In this document: positions 1 to 5,087 of the stretch, piece by piece
How the letters are laid out: every line of letters starts with the position of its first letter
Numbering within the stretch: position 1 is the first letter of the stretch
DNA from: Porphyrobacter sp.
GTDB taxonomy: Bacteria; Pseudomonadota; Alphaproteobacteria; Sphingomonadales; Sphingomonadaceae
NCBI GenBank assembly: GCA_021732945.1
Contig: JAKFWB010000426.1
Location: 1 to 5,194, forward strand
Direction: 5' to 3'
DNA: 5,194 nt
Made by a program: the position numbers and the translations under genes
Notes under the pieces: generated by a model
Seen by the model: only the letters and a program-made list of their open reading frames with translations
Databases searched by the model: none
Told to the model about the DNA's origin: nothing

Positions 1-1141
1 CGGCAGCATCACCGCGTGACCGGCGGGGTGCTCGGGCTTCCTTTCGCGCTTGCTTGAAGTGGCGGCGGGCGGCCTGCTTCTTTTCCTCGCCGGAGCGTTC
101 GGTCGCTTCGTCGCGCATCGGCGAAGCATCGGACAGGCCTTGATCAAAGCCGAGCACTTCCATGCTCATCGCGAAATGCGGCGGCAGTTCGGCTGTCACA
201 TCGAGCTTGCCACCAGTGCCTTCGCCAACCTTGGGTTCGGAGATGATCAGACGGCGCGCATGCAAGTGCATCTTGCGGCTGACCGCGCCGGTCAGGAAGG
301 AATCCGGCCCGCCATACTTGCCGTCGCCCACAATCGGGTGACCGATCGCGGCCATATGCACGCGCAATTGGTGCGTGCGCCCGGTCAGCGGTTCCAGCTC
401 GACCCACGCCGCGCGCTCTCCGGCGTGGTCGACCACGCGGTAGCGCGTCTTGGCCGCTGCACCGTTTTCCTCGTCGATATGCATCTTTTCGCCGCCGGTG
501 CCGGGCTGCTTGGCGAGGGCGGCGTCGATCACGCCTTCGGACAGCGCCGGATTGCCGACCACCAGCGCCCAATAGACTTTGCGCGCCGAACGGCTGGCAA
601 AGCGCTTGGAGAAACTCGCAGCAGCCCCCGGCGTGCGCGCGATCAGCAGCACGCCCGATGTGTCCTTGTCCAACCGGTGGACGAGGCGCGGGCGGGGGGT
701 CTTGTCGTCTTCAACAAAGGCGTCGAGCAGCCCGTCGACATGCTTGGTCGTCTTGCTGCCGCCCTGCGTCGCAAGGCCGGGGGGCTTGTTGAGCACGATG
801 GCCGACGCCGTTTCGCGGATCACCATCGCCTTGGCCTCGGCAATCTGCTCGGGGCTCAGGGTGCGGACACGCGGCTTTGGCTTGCGCTCGCCGGTCGCGG
901 GCGGTTCCTCGCCGCCGGGCGGCACGCGCAGTTGTTGGCCCTGTTCCAGCCGATCTTCCGGCTTCACCCGCTTGCCATCCACCCGGATCTGCCCGGTGCG
1001 CGCCCAGCGCGAGACCGTGGCAAAGCCGATCAGGGGCAGATTGCGCTTGAACCAGCGGTCGAGCCGGATGCCATCATCATCTTCGCTGACAGTGAATTGC
1101 CGGACGTTGTCGGCCGGTTCGGGGGAGGCTGCGCCGCTCAT
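1..1141 (-). CDS. rluC: RluA/RluC-family 23S rRNA pseudouridine synthase, 3' end cut off by window
   Basis: The enzyme isomerises specific uridines of large-subunit rRNA to pseudouridine in the cytoplasm. Read leftward from the ATG at 1141, the frame stays open for 380 codons to the window edge, so the C-terminus is missing. Residues about 23-75 form an S4 RNA-binding domain (IRLDRWFKRNLP, then GQIRVDGKRVK). The catalytic domain follows, with HRLDKDTSG at 155-163 (D158 is the expected catalytic aspartate), GRTHQLRVH at 254-262 and GHPIVGDGKYGG at 267-278. From about 340 the tail is charged and Lys/Arg-rich, and probably disordered. The ATG overlaps the crcB stop (ATGA), which suggests translational coupling. 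The HRLDxDTSGVLL form and the S4 domain favour RluC (positions equivalent to E. coli 955/2504/2580) over RluD, but the exact target cannot be settled by eye. The family call is secure; the symbol is tentative. Confidence 0.93.
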   Translation of the reverse strand, partial: MSGAASPEPADNVRQFTVSEDDDGIRLDRWFKRNLPLIGFATVSRWARTGQIRVDGKRVKPEDRLEQGQQLRVPPGGEEPPATGERKPKPRVRTLSPEQIAEAKAMVIRETASAIVLNKPPGLATQGGSKTTKHVDGLLDAFVEDDKTPRPRLVHRLDKDTSGVLLIARTPGAAASFSKRFASRSARKVYWALVVGNPALSEGVIDAALAKQPGTGGEKMHIDEENGAAAKTRYRVVDHAGERAAWVELEPLTGRTHQLRVHMAAIGHPIVGDGKYGGPDSFLTGAVSRKMHLHARRLIISEPKVGEGTGGKLDVTAELPPHFAMSMEVLGFDQGLSDASPMRDEATERSGEEKKQAARRHFKQARKEARAPRRSRGDAA

Positions 1142-1554
1142 GGCACGCTCTGCGTGATGATCAGGCCGGTGAACAGGGCCGCCATTCCGGCGACCAGCGA
1201 AGCCGCACCATACAGCGCCGCGTCGACCATCTGTCCGCGGTGGAGCATCGTCACCAGCTCCGCGCTGAAGGCGCTGAAAGTGGTGAAGCCGCCCAGCAGG
1301 CCGACGCCGACCAGCAGGCGCAAGCTCTCAGCGGTCTCGCCTGCGATCTGTCCGCGCGCGAACCAGCCCAGCATTCCGCCCATCAGCAGGCTGCCGATCA
1401 GGTTGACGCTGAGCGTCCCCCACGGAAAGGCATTGGCAGGACCAGTGAGATGCGTCACCAGACGGCCGAGCTGATAGCGGGCAAGCGCGCCAGCAGCGCC
1501 GCCAGTGGCGACCAGCGCCGAAGCGGCCAGCGGGGAGGGGGCAGTTAAGGTCAT
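1138..1554 (-). CDS. crcB: CrcB/Fluc fluoride ion channel
   Basis: This is a 138-residue, four-helix inner-membrane protein of the Fluc family. These proteins act as dual-topology dimers that export fluoride and protect cytosolic enzymes. Family signatures are all present: GGAAGALARY at 18-27 in the first helix, PWGTLSVNLIGS at 44-55 with the conserved pore Asn at N51, and GGFTTFSAFSAE at 88-99. F93 and F96 in that last motif match the paired pore-lining 'F-box' phenylalanines, and the TTFS segment is the helix break that holds the central Na+. The length is typical and no key residue is missing. The start is ATG at 1554. AAAGGG about 6 bases upstream is the likely ribosome binding site; GAAGG touching the ATG is too close. 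The stop overlaps the start of the downstream pseudouridine synthase gene, so the two are probably co-transcribed. An inverted-repeat element ends 35 bases upstream of the start. Confidence 0.95.
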   Translation of the reverse strand: MTLTAPSPLAASALVATGGAAGALARYQLGRLVTHLTGPANAFPWGTLSVNLIGSLLMGGMLGWFARGQIAGETAESLRLLVGVGLLGGFTTFSAFSAELVTMLHRGQMVDAALYGAASLVAGMAALFTGLIITQSVP

Positions 1555-1560
1555 CCTTCA

Positions 1561-1576
1561 GCCCTTTAGCGAGGGC
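1561..1576 (-). promoter_or_regulatory. Small hairpin covering the crcB ribosome binding site
   Basis: On the crcB mRNA strand this reads GCCCT-CGCTAA-AGGGC, a 5-bp GC-rich stem with a 6-base loop. The 3' arm contains the AAAGGG that best serves as Shine-Dalgarno, so the stem could mask it and lower translation. This is a sequence observation only. A 5-bp stem is weak and may be incidental. Confidence 0.35.
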
Positions 1577-1589
1577 ATCGCAATCTGCC

Positions 1590-1622
1590 TAGGGTCAGGA
1601 CCTATCAACCGCGCCTTCGAGG
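1590..1622 (+). repeat. Left terminal inverted repeat of the MITE-like element
   Basis: This 33-base arm begins TAGGGTCAGGACCTATC and ends CGCGCCTTCGAGG. Its reverse complement recurs at 1825-1857 with three mismatches, all in the outer 17 bases. The inner 16 bases match perfectly. Confidence 0.85.
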
Positions 1623-1824
1623 TTTGAGTCAAAAGGGCCCAGCGCAAGGAAGTGAGGTGCAGGAATATGTCGATATTTCAAACCGAACTGACGCGGCGGT
1701 GGGCCCTTTTGGCCAAATCCCTGCGGGACGGCGGAATGGCTTCCATCTCGGCCCGCCCCGCGCTTGGAAAGGCAACCAGCCTTCCCGGCGCGCGGATCGG
1801 CCCGTGCTGTTCGCCATTCCGCCG

Positions 1825-1857
1825 CCTCGAAGGCGCGGTTAATAGGTCCTGGCCTTA
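1825..1857 (-). repeat. Right terminal inverted repeat of the MITE-like element
   Basis: This is the partner of the arm at 1590-1622, 30/33 identical in inverted orientation. It ends in TA on the rpsU side. The arms are too far apart (about 200 bases) to be a simple terminator. Confidence 0.85.
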
Positions 1858-2052
1858 ACAGGGGTGACAATTGTAGCGGATTGCGCTCGCGGCTTGCCTT
1901 TGGAACCGTGTTGGACTATCGGGGCGCCGCAATGCGGGCGATCCTGAGTGGGAATCGCCCTCGTATCATTGGTGTTTCATTGGAAATTCACCGCGTATCC
2001 CCGCGTGATTCGTGCGGGCTCTGGCGTTTTGAGATTGAGGTAGTCGTCGTTT
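1858..2052 (+). promoter_or_regulatory. Upstream region of rpsU with one clear hairpin
   Basis: No credible gene lies in these 195 bases. A perfect 7-bp hairpin, GGGCGAT (1936-1942) with ATCGCCC (1954-1960), has an 11-base loop and sits about 90 bases before the rpsU start. It could be part of an rpsU 5' leader or end a short upstream transcript. There is no U-tract after it. A weak promoter candidate is TTGCCT (1894-1899) with CTATCG 16 bases later (1916-1921), but neither box is strong. The likely Shine-Dalgarno for rpsU is GAGG at 2037-2040, 12 bases before the ATG, which is longer than usual. The rpsU promoter must lie here or in the inverted-repeat element, but I cannot place it firmly. 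Confidence 0.4.
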
Positions 2053-2259
2053 ATGCAAATCATGGTTCGCGATAATAATGTCGATCAGGCCCTGCGCGCG
2101 CTCAAGAAGAAGCTGCAACGCGAGGGCGTTTATCGCGAAATGAAGCTGCGCCGCCACTTTGAAAAGCCGAGCGAAAAGCGCGCCCGCGAAAAGGCCGCCG
2201 CCGTGCGCCGCGCCCGCAAGATGGAGCGCAAGCGGATGGAGCGCGACGGGAGCAAATAA
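2053..2259 (+). CDS. rpsU: 30S ribosomal protein S21
   Basis: This 68-residue, strongly basic protein of the small subunit lies near the 3' end of 16S rRNA, where it helps translation initiation. It matches the S21 family throughout: [16 protein letters not shown] near the N-terminus, [20 protein letters not shown] in the middle, and a Lys/Arg-rich helical tail (about 42-68). The first ATG is chosen over the in-frame ATG three codons later because family members start MQ(V/I)xVRDNN. The length is normal for alphaproteobacteria. It stands alone: an element-bearing gap lies upstream and a terminator downstream, so it is probably a monocistronic unit. Confidence 0.97.
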   Translation: MQIMVRDNNVDQALRALKKKLQREGVYREMKLRRHFEKPSEKRAREKAAAVRRARKMERKRMERDGSK

Positions 2260-2268
2260 TCCCGTTGC

Positions 2269-2298
2269 CAAGCGGCCTTCCGCGCGCGGAACCGCTTG
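2269..2298 (+). other. Hairpin just after rpsU
   Basis: CAAGCGG (2269-2275) pairs with CCGCTTG (2292-2298). Inside it TTCCG (2278-2282) pairs with CGGAA (2287-2291) around a CGCG loop, with a two-base CC bulge on the left. It starts 10 bases after the rpsU stop and has no U-tract. It is more likely a 3'-end stabiliser or processing structure than a terminator. Confidence 0.5.
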
Positions 2299-2322
2299 AA
2301 TCCCCCTTTCCGATCAGCCATC

Positions 2323-2350
2323 AGGGCGCGGTTTCATTCCGCGCCCTTTT
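2323..2350 (+). terminator. Intrinsic terminator of rpsU
   Basis: A perfect 9-bp stem, AGGGCGCGG (2323-2331) with CCGCGCCCT (2339-2347), has a TTTCATT loop and runs into a TTTT tract ending at 2350. It lies 64 bases after the rpsU stop and 47 bases before the next start codon. It should separate rpsU from the FKBP-gatCA cluster, which then needs its own promoter or read-through. Confidence 0.8.
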
Positions 2351-2396
2351 GCCGTCATCACCCAGCGCATAGCGCGCTGCCACGCAGGACTTTATC

Positions 2397-2978
2397 ATGA
2401 CCGAGATTACCGCCGTGCCGATCAAGCCCGTTGCCAAGGGTTCGCTGACCAAGCTGTGGGTGGGCGTTGCGCTGGCCATCGCGGTTGGCGGCGGGCTGGC
2501 CTGGGCTGCGATTCCGCGCGGCGTTGATCTCGACACCGAAGTGGCCGGCACCGGCCCGATGCCCAAGGTCGGCGACGTGGTGTTCATGAACTACAAGGGC
2601 ACGCTCGCCGCCGATGGCACGGTGTTTGACGAATCGCGCGATATTCCGCTGCCGGTTCAGGGGATCTTCCCGAAGGGCACGCCCTTCCCGATCGAGGAAG
2701 GCGCGACCATCCCCGGCTTTTTCGAAGGGCTTCAGCAGATGCAGAAGGGCGGCAAATACACGCTCTTCATTCCGGCCGACAAGGCTTACGGCGCGCAGCC
2801 GCCGCAGGGCGCGCCGATCCCGCCCAATGCCGATCTCGAATTCGAGATCGAAGTGATCGACATCATGAGCCAGAAGACGTTCGAGCGGAATTTGCAGATC
2901 CTGCAACAGGCGATGCAGCGCCAGGGCGCTCCGGGCGGCGCTCCGCAGGCGGCCCCTGCGCCCGCACCGGCGCAGTAA
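2397..2978 (+). CDS. Membrane-anchored FKBP-type peptidyl-prolyl cis-trans isomerase
   Basis: This 193-residue protein has an FKBP fold that catalyses cis-trans isomerisation of Xaa-Pro bonds. A hydrophobic helix at about 20-38 has Lys at 14 and 19 before it and no obvious cleavage site. It is read as a signal anchor, placing the catalytic domain (about 45-156) in the periplasm. FKBP active-site positions are recognisable by analogy to FKBP12: Y66, F77 and D78, I105, F108 (where FKBP12 has Trp59), Y131 in KAYGA, and F149. The loop after ESRD (about 82-98) is several residues longer than in FKBP12. The tail from about 157 is a Gln-rich helix followed by an Ala/Pro/Gln-rich low-complexity end. 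AGGA sits 8 bases before the ATG. gatC starts 12 bases after the stop, so the genes are probably co-transcribed although functionally unrelated. Confidence 0.92.
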   Translation: MTEITAVPIKPVAKGSLTKLWVGVALAIAVGGGLAWAAIPRGVDLDTEVAGTGPMPKVGDVVFMNYKGTLAADGTVFDESRDIPLPVQGIFPKGTPFPIEEGATIPGFFEGLQQMQKGGKYTLFIPADKAYGAQPPQGAPIPPNADLEFEIEVIDIMSQKTFERNLQILQQAMQRQGAPGGAPQAAPAPAPAQ

Positions 2979-2990
2979 GGACGCAGCCCC

Positions 2991-3293
2991 ATGTCGGTGG
3001 ACAAGGCAACCGTCGCCAAGATCGCCAGCCTCGCGCGCATCCAGATGGATGATGCCGCGCTCGAACAGATGGTGCCGGAATTGAACGGCATCCTCCAATG
3101 GGTTGAACAATTGGGCGAAGTCGATGTGACCGGGATCGAGCCGATGGCGGCGGTGATCCCCAACACCTTGCGGCTGCGCAAGGATGTGGTCGATGCCGAT
3201 CCGCTGACCGGCGGCGGCAGGCAAGGCGATGTCCTCGCCAATGCGCCTGCGGCCGAGCACGGCTTCTTTGGCGTGCCCAAGGTGATTGAGTGA
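2991..3293 (+). CDS. gatC: Asp-tRNA(Asn)/Glu-tRNA(Gln) amidotransferase subunit C
   Basis: GatC is the small subunit of the GatCAB complex, which amidates Glu-tRNA(Gln) and/or Asp-tRNA(Asn) so that cells lacking GlnRS or AsnRS can make the correct aminoacyl-tRNAs. It wraps around GatA and stabilises it. The 100-residue length is typical. The N-terminal helical part reads [14 protein letters not shown] (8-21) and continues to [19 protein letters not shown] (34-52). The hallmark C-terminus [18 protein letters not shown] ends the protein. AAGGA overlapping the upstream FKBP stop provides the ribosome binding site. gatA follows after a 105-base gap, unusually wide for subunits of one complex and filled by a pair of palindromic repeats. 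Confidence 0.96.
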   Translation: MSVDKATVAKIASLARIQMDDAALEQMVPELNGILQWVEQLGEVDVTGIEPMAAVIPNTLRLRKDVVDADPLTGGGRQGDVLANAPAAEHGFFGVPKVIE

Positions 3294-3310
3294 TTGGTTC
3301 GTTTTTCTAG

Positions 3311-3338
3311 TGTGCGCCCCCGCGCAGGCGGGGGCCTC
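3311..3338 (+). repeat. REP-like palindromic repeat, copy 1
   Basis: A 28-base unit is centred on a perfect 8-bp stem: GCCCCCGC (3316-3323) with GCGGGGGC (3328-3335), and a GCAG loop. It matches 24 of 28 positions with the inverted copy at 3367-3394. There is no U-tract after the stem, so it is not a normal intrinsic terminator. Confidence 0.7.
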
Positions 3339-3366
3339 CATCAATCTGGCGATGCGCGGGCGGCCT

Positions 3367-3394
3367 GAGGTCCCCGCCTTCGCGGGGACTCACA
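3367..3394 (-). repeat. REP-like palindromic repeat, copy 2 (inverted)
   Basis: This is the inverted partner of the unit at 3311-3338. GTCCCCGC (3370-3377) pairs with GCGGGGAC (3382-3389) around a CTTC loop. The unit ends 4 bases before the gatA ATG. The only decent Shine-Dalgarno-like sequence for gatA, GGGGA (3384-3388), lies inside the stem. Palindromes of this type are, from general knowledge, frequent between genes in sphingomonads. Confidence 0.7.
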
Positions 3395-3398
3395 GAGC

Positions 3399-4880
3399 AT
3401 GACTGACCTGACCTCTCTCGGCGTAAAAGACATCCGCGATGGTGTGCGCAGCGGCACCTTTACCGCGCGCGAAGTGGCGACAAGCTTCAACGCCGCCGTG
3501 GCCGATGCCGCCGCCCTCAACGCCTTTATCGTCACCACCCCCGACCATGCGCTGGCGGCTGCCGACAAGGTCGACGCCGCGCGCGCCGCTGGCGAGCCGC
3601 TTGGCGCGATGGCGGGCGTGCCGATTGGCATGAAGGACCTGTTCGCCACCAACGGCGTCCAGACCACCGCGGCGAGCCACATCCTCGAAGGCTTCATCCC
3701 CCGTTACGAGTCCACCGTCAGCCAAAAGCTGTGGGACGCGGGCGCGGGGATGCTGGGCAAGCTCAACCTCGATCAGTTCGCGATGGGGTCTTCCAACGAA
3801 ACCTCCTATTTCGGCAACGTCAGCTCCCCGTGGCGCAAGTCCGGCACCAACCAGCCGATGAGCCCCGGTGGCTCCTCGGGCGGTTCCTCCTCAGCCGTCG
3901 CCGCGCGCATTGCGCCTGCCGCGACCGGCACCGACACTGGCGGCTCGATCCGCCAGCCCGCCGCTTTCACCGGCATCTGCGGGATCAAGCCGACCTATGG
4001 CCGCTGCTCGCGTTGGGGCATCGTCGCCTTCGCTTCGAGCCTTGATCAGGCGGGGCCGATGGCGCGCTCGGTCGAGGATTGCGCGATTATGCTCGGCGCG
4101 ATGGCCGGGTTTGATCCCAAGGACGCAACCTCGCTGCAAATGGACGTGCCCGATTGGGAAGCCGCGCTCAACAGCGACCTGCGCGGCAAGAAGGTCGGCA
4201 TCCCGCGCGAATACCGGATGGAGGGCACCGATCAGGCGATTCTCGATTCGTGGGAGCAGGGCAAGGCATGGCTCAAGGACGCAGGCGCGGAGATCGTCGA
4301 TATCTCGCTGCCGCACACCAGATATGCGCTGCCCGCCTATTACATCGTCGCCCCTGCCGAAGCCTCATCCAACCTCGCCCGCTATGACGGCGTGCGGTAC
4401 GGGTTGCGCGACCTTCCTGATGGCAGCGGCCTGCAAGACATGTACGCCGCCACCCGCGCCGCCGGGTTCGGGGACGAGGTCAAGCGCCGCATCCTGATCG
4501 GCACCTATGTGCTCTCGGCCGGGTTCTACGATGCCTATTACACCCAGGCGCAGAAGGTCCGCGCGCTGGTCGCCCGCGATTTCGAGCGCGCGTTCGAGCA
4601 GTGCGACGTAATCCTCGCGCCCACCACGCCGACGGCGAGCTTCCCGCTGGGTTCGATGAATGAAGACCCGCTGACGATGTATCTCAACGATGTCTTCGCT
4701 GTGCCCGCGTCGCTCGCAGGTCTGCCCGCAATGAGCGTGCCTGCGATGTGCAATGAGGACGGACTGCCGCTCGGATTGCAGCTGGTCGGTCGCCCGTTCG
4801 ACGAGCAGGGCGTGCTCAATGCGGGCCTCGCGATCCAGCAGCGGGCTGGCTTCAGCGCCAGGCCGGAGAAGTGGTGGTGA
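3399..4880 (+). CDS. gatA: Asp-tRNA(Asn)/Glu-tRNA(Gln) amidotransferase subunit A
   Basis: GatA is the glutaminase subunit of GatCAB. It releases ammonia from glutamine and channels it to GatB, which amidates the mischarged tRNA. The 493-residue length is normal. It carries the amidase-signature fold with an intact Lys / cis-Ser / Ser triad: K79 in [11 protein letters not shown]159 in PGGSSGGS, and nucleophile S183 in [10 protein letters not shown]. The 24-residue Ser-Ser spacing is as expected. Further conserved blocks are [14 protein letters not shown] (121-134), [13 protein letters not shown] and the C-terminal [15 protein letters not shown]. The start fits the family length, but no free Shine-Dalgarno is visible: an inverted-repeat hairpin abuts the start, leaving only ACAGAGC between stem and ATG. 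gatC lies upstream. gatB does not follow directly; a small membrane ORF overlaps the stop instead. Confidence 0.97.
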   Translation: MTDLTSLGVKDIRDGVRSGTFTAREVATSFNAAVADAAALNAFIVTTPDHALAAADKVDAARAAGEPLGAMAGVPIGMKDLFATNGVQTTAASHILEGFIPRYESTVSQKLWDAGAGMLGKLNLDQFAMGSSNETSYFGNVSSPWRKSGTNQPMSPGGSSGGSSSAVAARIAPAATGTDTGGSIRQPAAFTGICGIKPTYGRCSRWGIVAFASSLDQAGPMARSVEDCAIMLGAMAGFDPKDATSLQMDVPDWEAALNSDLRGKKVGIPREYRMEGTDQAILDSWEQGKAWLKDAGAEIVDISLPHTRYALPAYYIVAPAEASSNLARYDGVRYGLRDLPDGSGLQDMYAATRAAGFGDEVKRRILIGTYVLSAGFYDAYYTQAQKVRALVARDFERAFEQCDVILAPTTPTASFPLGSMNEDPLTMYLNDVFAVPASLAGLPAMSVPAMCNEDGLPLGLQLVGRPFDEQGVLNAGLAIQQRAGFSARPEKWW

Positions 4881-5035
4881 ACGCCGATTTGCCGCTGTGG
4901 ATCGCCGGGATCGGCATCATCCTCGCGGTGCCGCTGACCTTCATGGTGGCGAACTGGGTGCGCAAGAATGTCGATCACGGCGAGGCGCGGTTCGACACCC
5001 GCAATCGCGACGAGGAAGGGCCGGGGGAGTGCTGA
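4877..5035 (+). CDS. Small single-pass membrane protein of unknown function (52 aa)
   Basis: I do not recognise this protein. The frame starts at GTG 4877, overlapping the gatA stop as GTGA, with GGAGA at 4865-4869 seven bases upstream as a good ribosome binding site. Two further in-frame GTGs at 4871 and 4874 are possible but worse placed. Residues about 5-26 are a hydrophobic helix ([20 protein letters not shown]). A basic, then strongly charged, hydrophilic tail of about 25 residues follows ([20 protein letters not shown]) and ends in Cys. By the positive-inside rule the tail is probably cytoplasmic. Start overlap, ribosome binding site and protein-like layout argue that it is real and translationally coupled to gatA. 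No role in amidotransfer is implied by the sequence. Confidence 0.72.
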   Translation: MNADLPLWIAGIGIILAVPLTFMVANWVRKNVDHGEARFDTRNRDEEGPGEC

Positions 5036-5051
5036 TCGCGGCCTCACCTGA

Positions 5052-5080
5052 TTGACAGTATTACCGTGTCAAGGTAATAC
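5052..5080 (+). promoter_or_regulatory. Antitoxin-gene promoter, probably giving a leaderless mRNA
   Basis: A consensus -35 box TTGACA (5052-5057) is followed after exactly 17 bases by TAATAC (5075-5080) as -10. The -10 box matches the sigma70 consensus less well than the -35. A start site about 7 bases after the -10 falls at about 5087, next to the ATG at 5088. No purine-rich ribosome binding site lies before that ATG (the preceding bases are CTCTCCC), which agrees with a leaderless transcript. Confidence 0.65.
5052..5080. promoter_or_regulatory. Two interleaved inverted repeats, probable autoregulatory operator
   Basis: GTATTACC (5058-5065) pairs perfectly with GGTAATAC (5073-5080) across 7 bases. 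TTGACA (5052-5057) pairs perfectly with TGTCAA (5067-5072) across 9 bases. The two dyads have centres 7 bases apart and together cover both promoter boxes. AbrB/MazE-type antitoxins commonly bind palindromes in their own promoters, so repression by the product of the downstream gene, with or without its toxin, is the natural reading. Confidence 0.65.
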
Positions 5081-5087
5081 CTCTCCC

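Larger units (their letters stand above)
1590..1857. mobile_element. MITE-like element with 33-bp terminal inverted repeats, no transposase
   Basis: About 268 bases are bounded by inverted repeats at 1590-1622 and 1825-1857 that match at 30 of 33 positions. TA lies at each outer edge, as expected for insertion at a TA target (used by IS630/Tc1-type and some IS5-type elements). The interior holds more inverted pairs: 1630-1641 with 1700-1711 (12 bp), 1730-1740 with 1813-1823 (11 bp), 1621-1627 with 1678-1684 (7 bp), and a local hairpin at about 1758-1795. Folded as RNA or single-stranded DNA it would give one long closing stem with branched internal stems. The short open frames inside it show no protein-like signature. 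It could be a MITE mobilised in trans or a structured intergenic repeat family. Its mobility is inferred; the repeats are directly visible. Confidence 0.65.

Noticed and set aside
50..1474. Long open frame on the plus strand (474 codons) through the left region
   Set aside because: It is the antisense shadow of the pseudouridine synthase and crcB frames, both of which have unmistakable family motifs on the minus strand. Its own translation shows no family signature.
1555..1600. Fluoride riboswitch upstream of crcB
   Set aside because: A GCCCT/AGGGC stem followed by GGGCTGA recalls one part of the aptamer. The remaining conserved stems and the GGCGATG block with its partner are absent, and only about 35 bases separate the start codon from the repeat element. 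At most it is a remnant.
1595..1870. 91-codon minus-strand open frame across the inverted-repeat element
   Set aside because: It spans both terminal repeats and has Arg/Gly/Pro-rich, frame-shadow-like composition and no motif. Open frames arise easily in GC-rich DNA. It would only be reconsidered if conserved in many copies of the element.
1764..2075. 103-codon plus-strand open frame running from the element into the start of rpsU
   Set aside because: It crosses the element boundary and overlaps rpsU out of frame, with no recognisable protein pattern.
3316..3335. GC-rich stem after gatC as an intrinsic terminator
   Set aside because: No T-tract follows the stem, and a near-identical inverted copy lies just downstream. 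A repeat pair explains it better. The gatA subunit gene also follows on the same strand.
2358..3344. 328-codon minus-strand open frame opposite the FKBP gene and gatC
   Set aside because: This is the antisense shadow of two genes with clear family signatures. The His/Arg/Leu-rich translation is typical of reverse-frame reading in high-GC coding DNA.
4538..5047. 169-codon minus-strand open frame over the gatA 3' end and the small membrane ORF
   Set aside because: It is antisense to conserved gatA sequence, has no signature and no ribosome binding site. The plus-strand small ORF with its GTGA overlap explains the region better.
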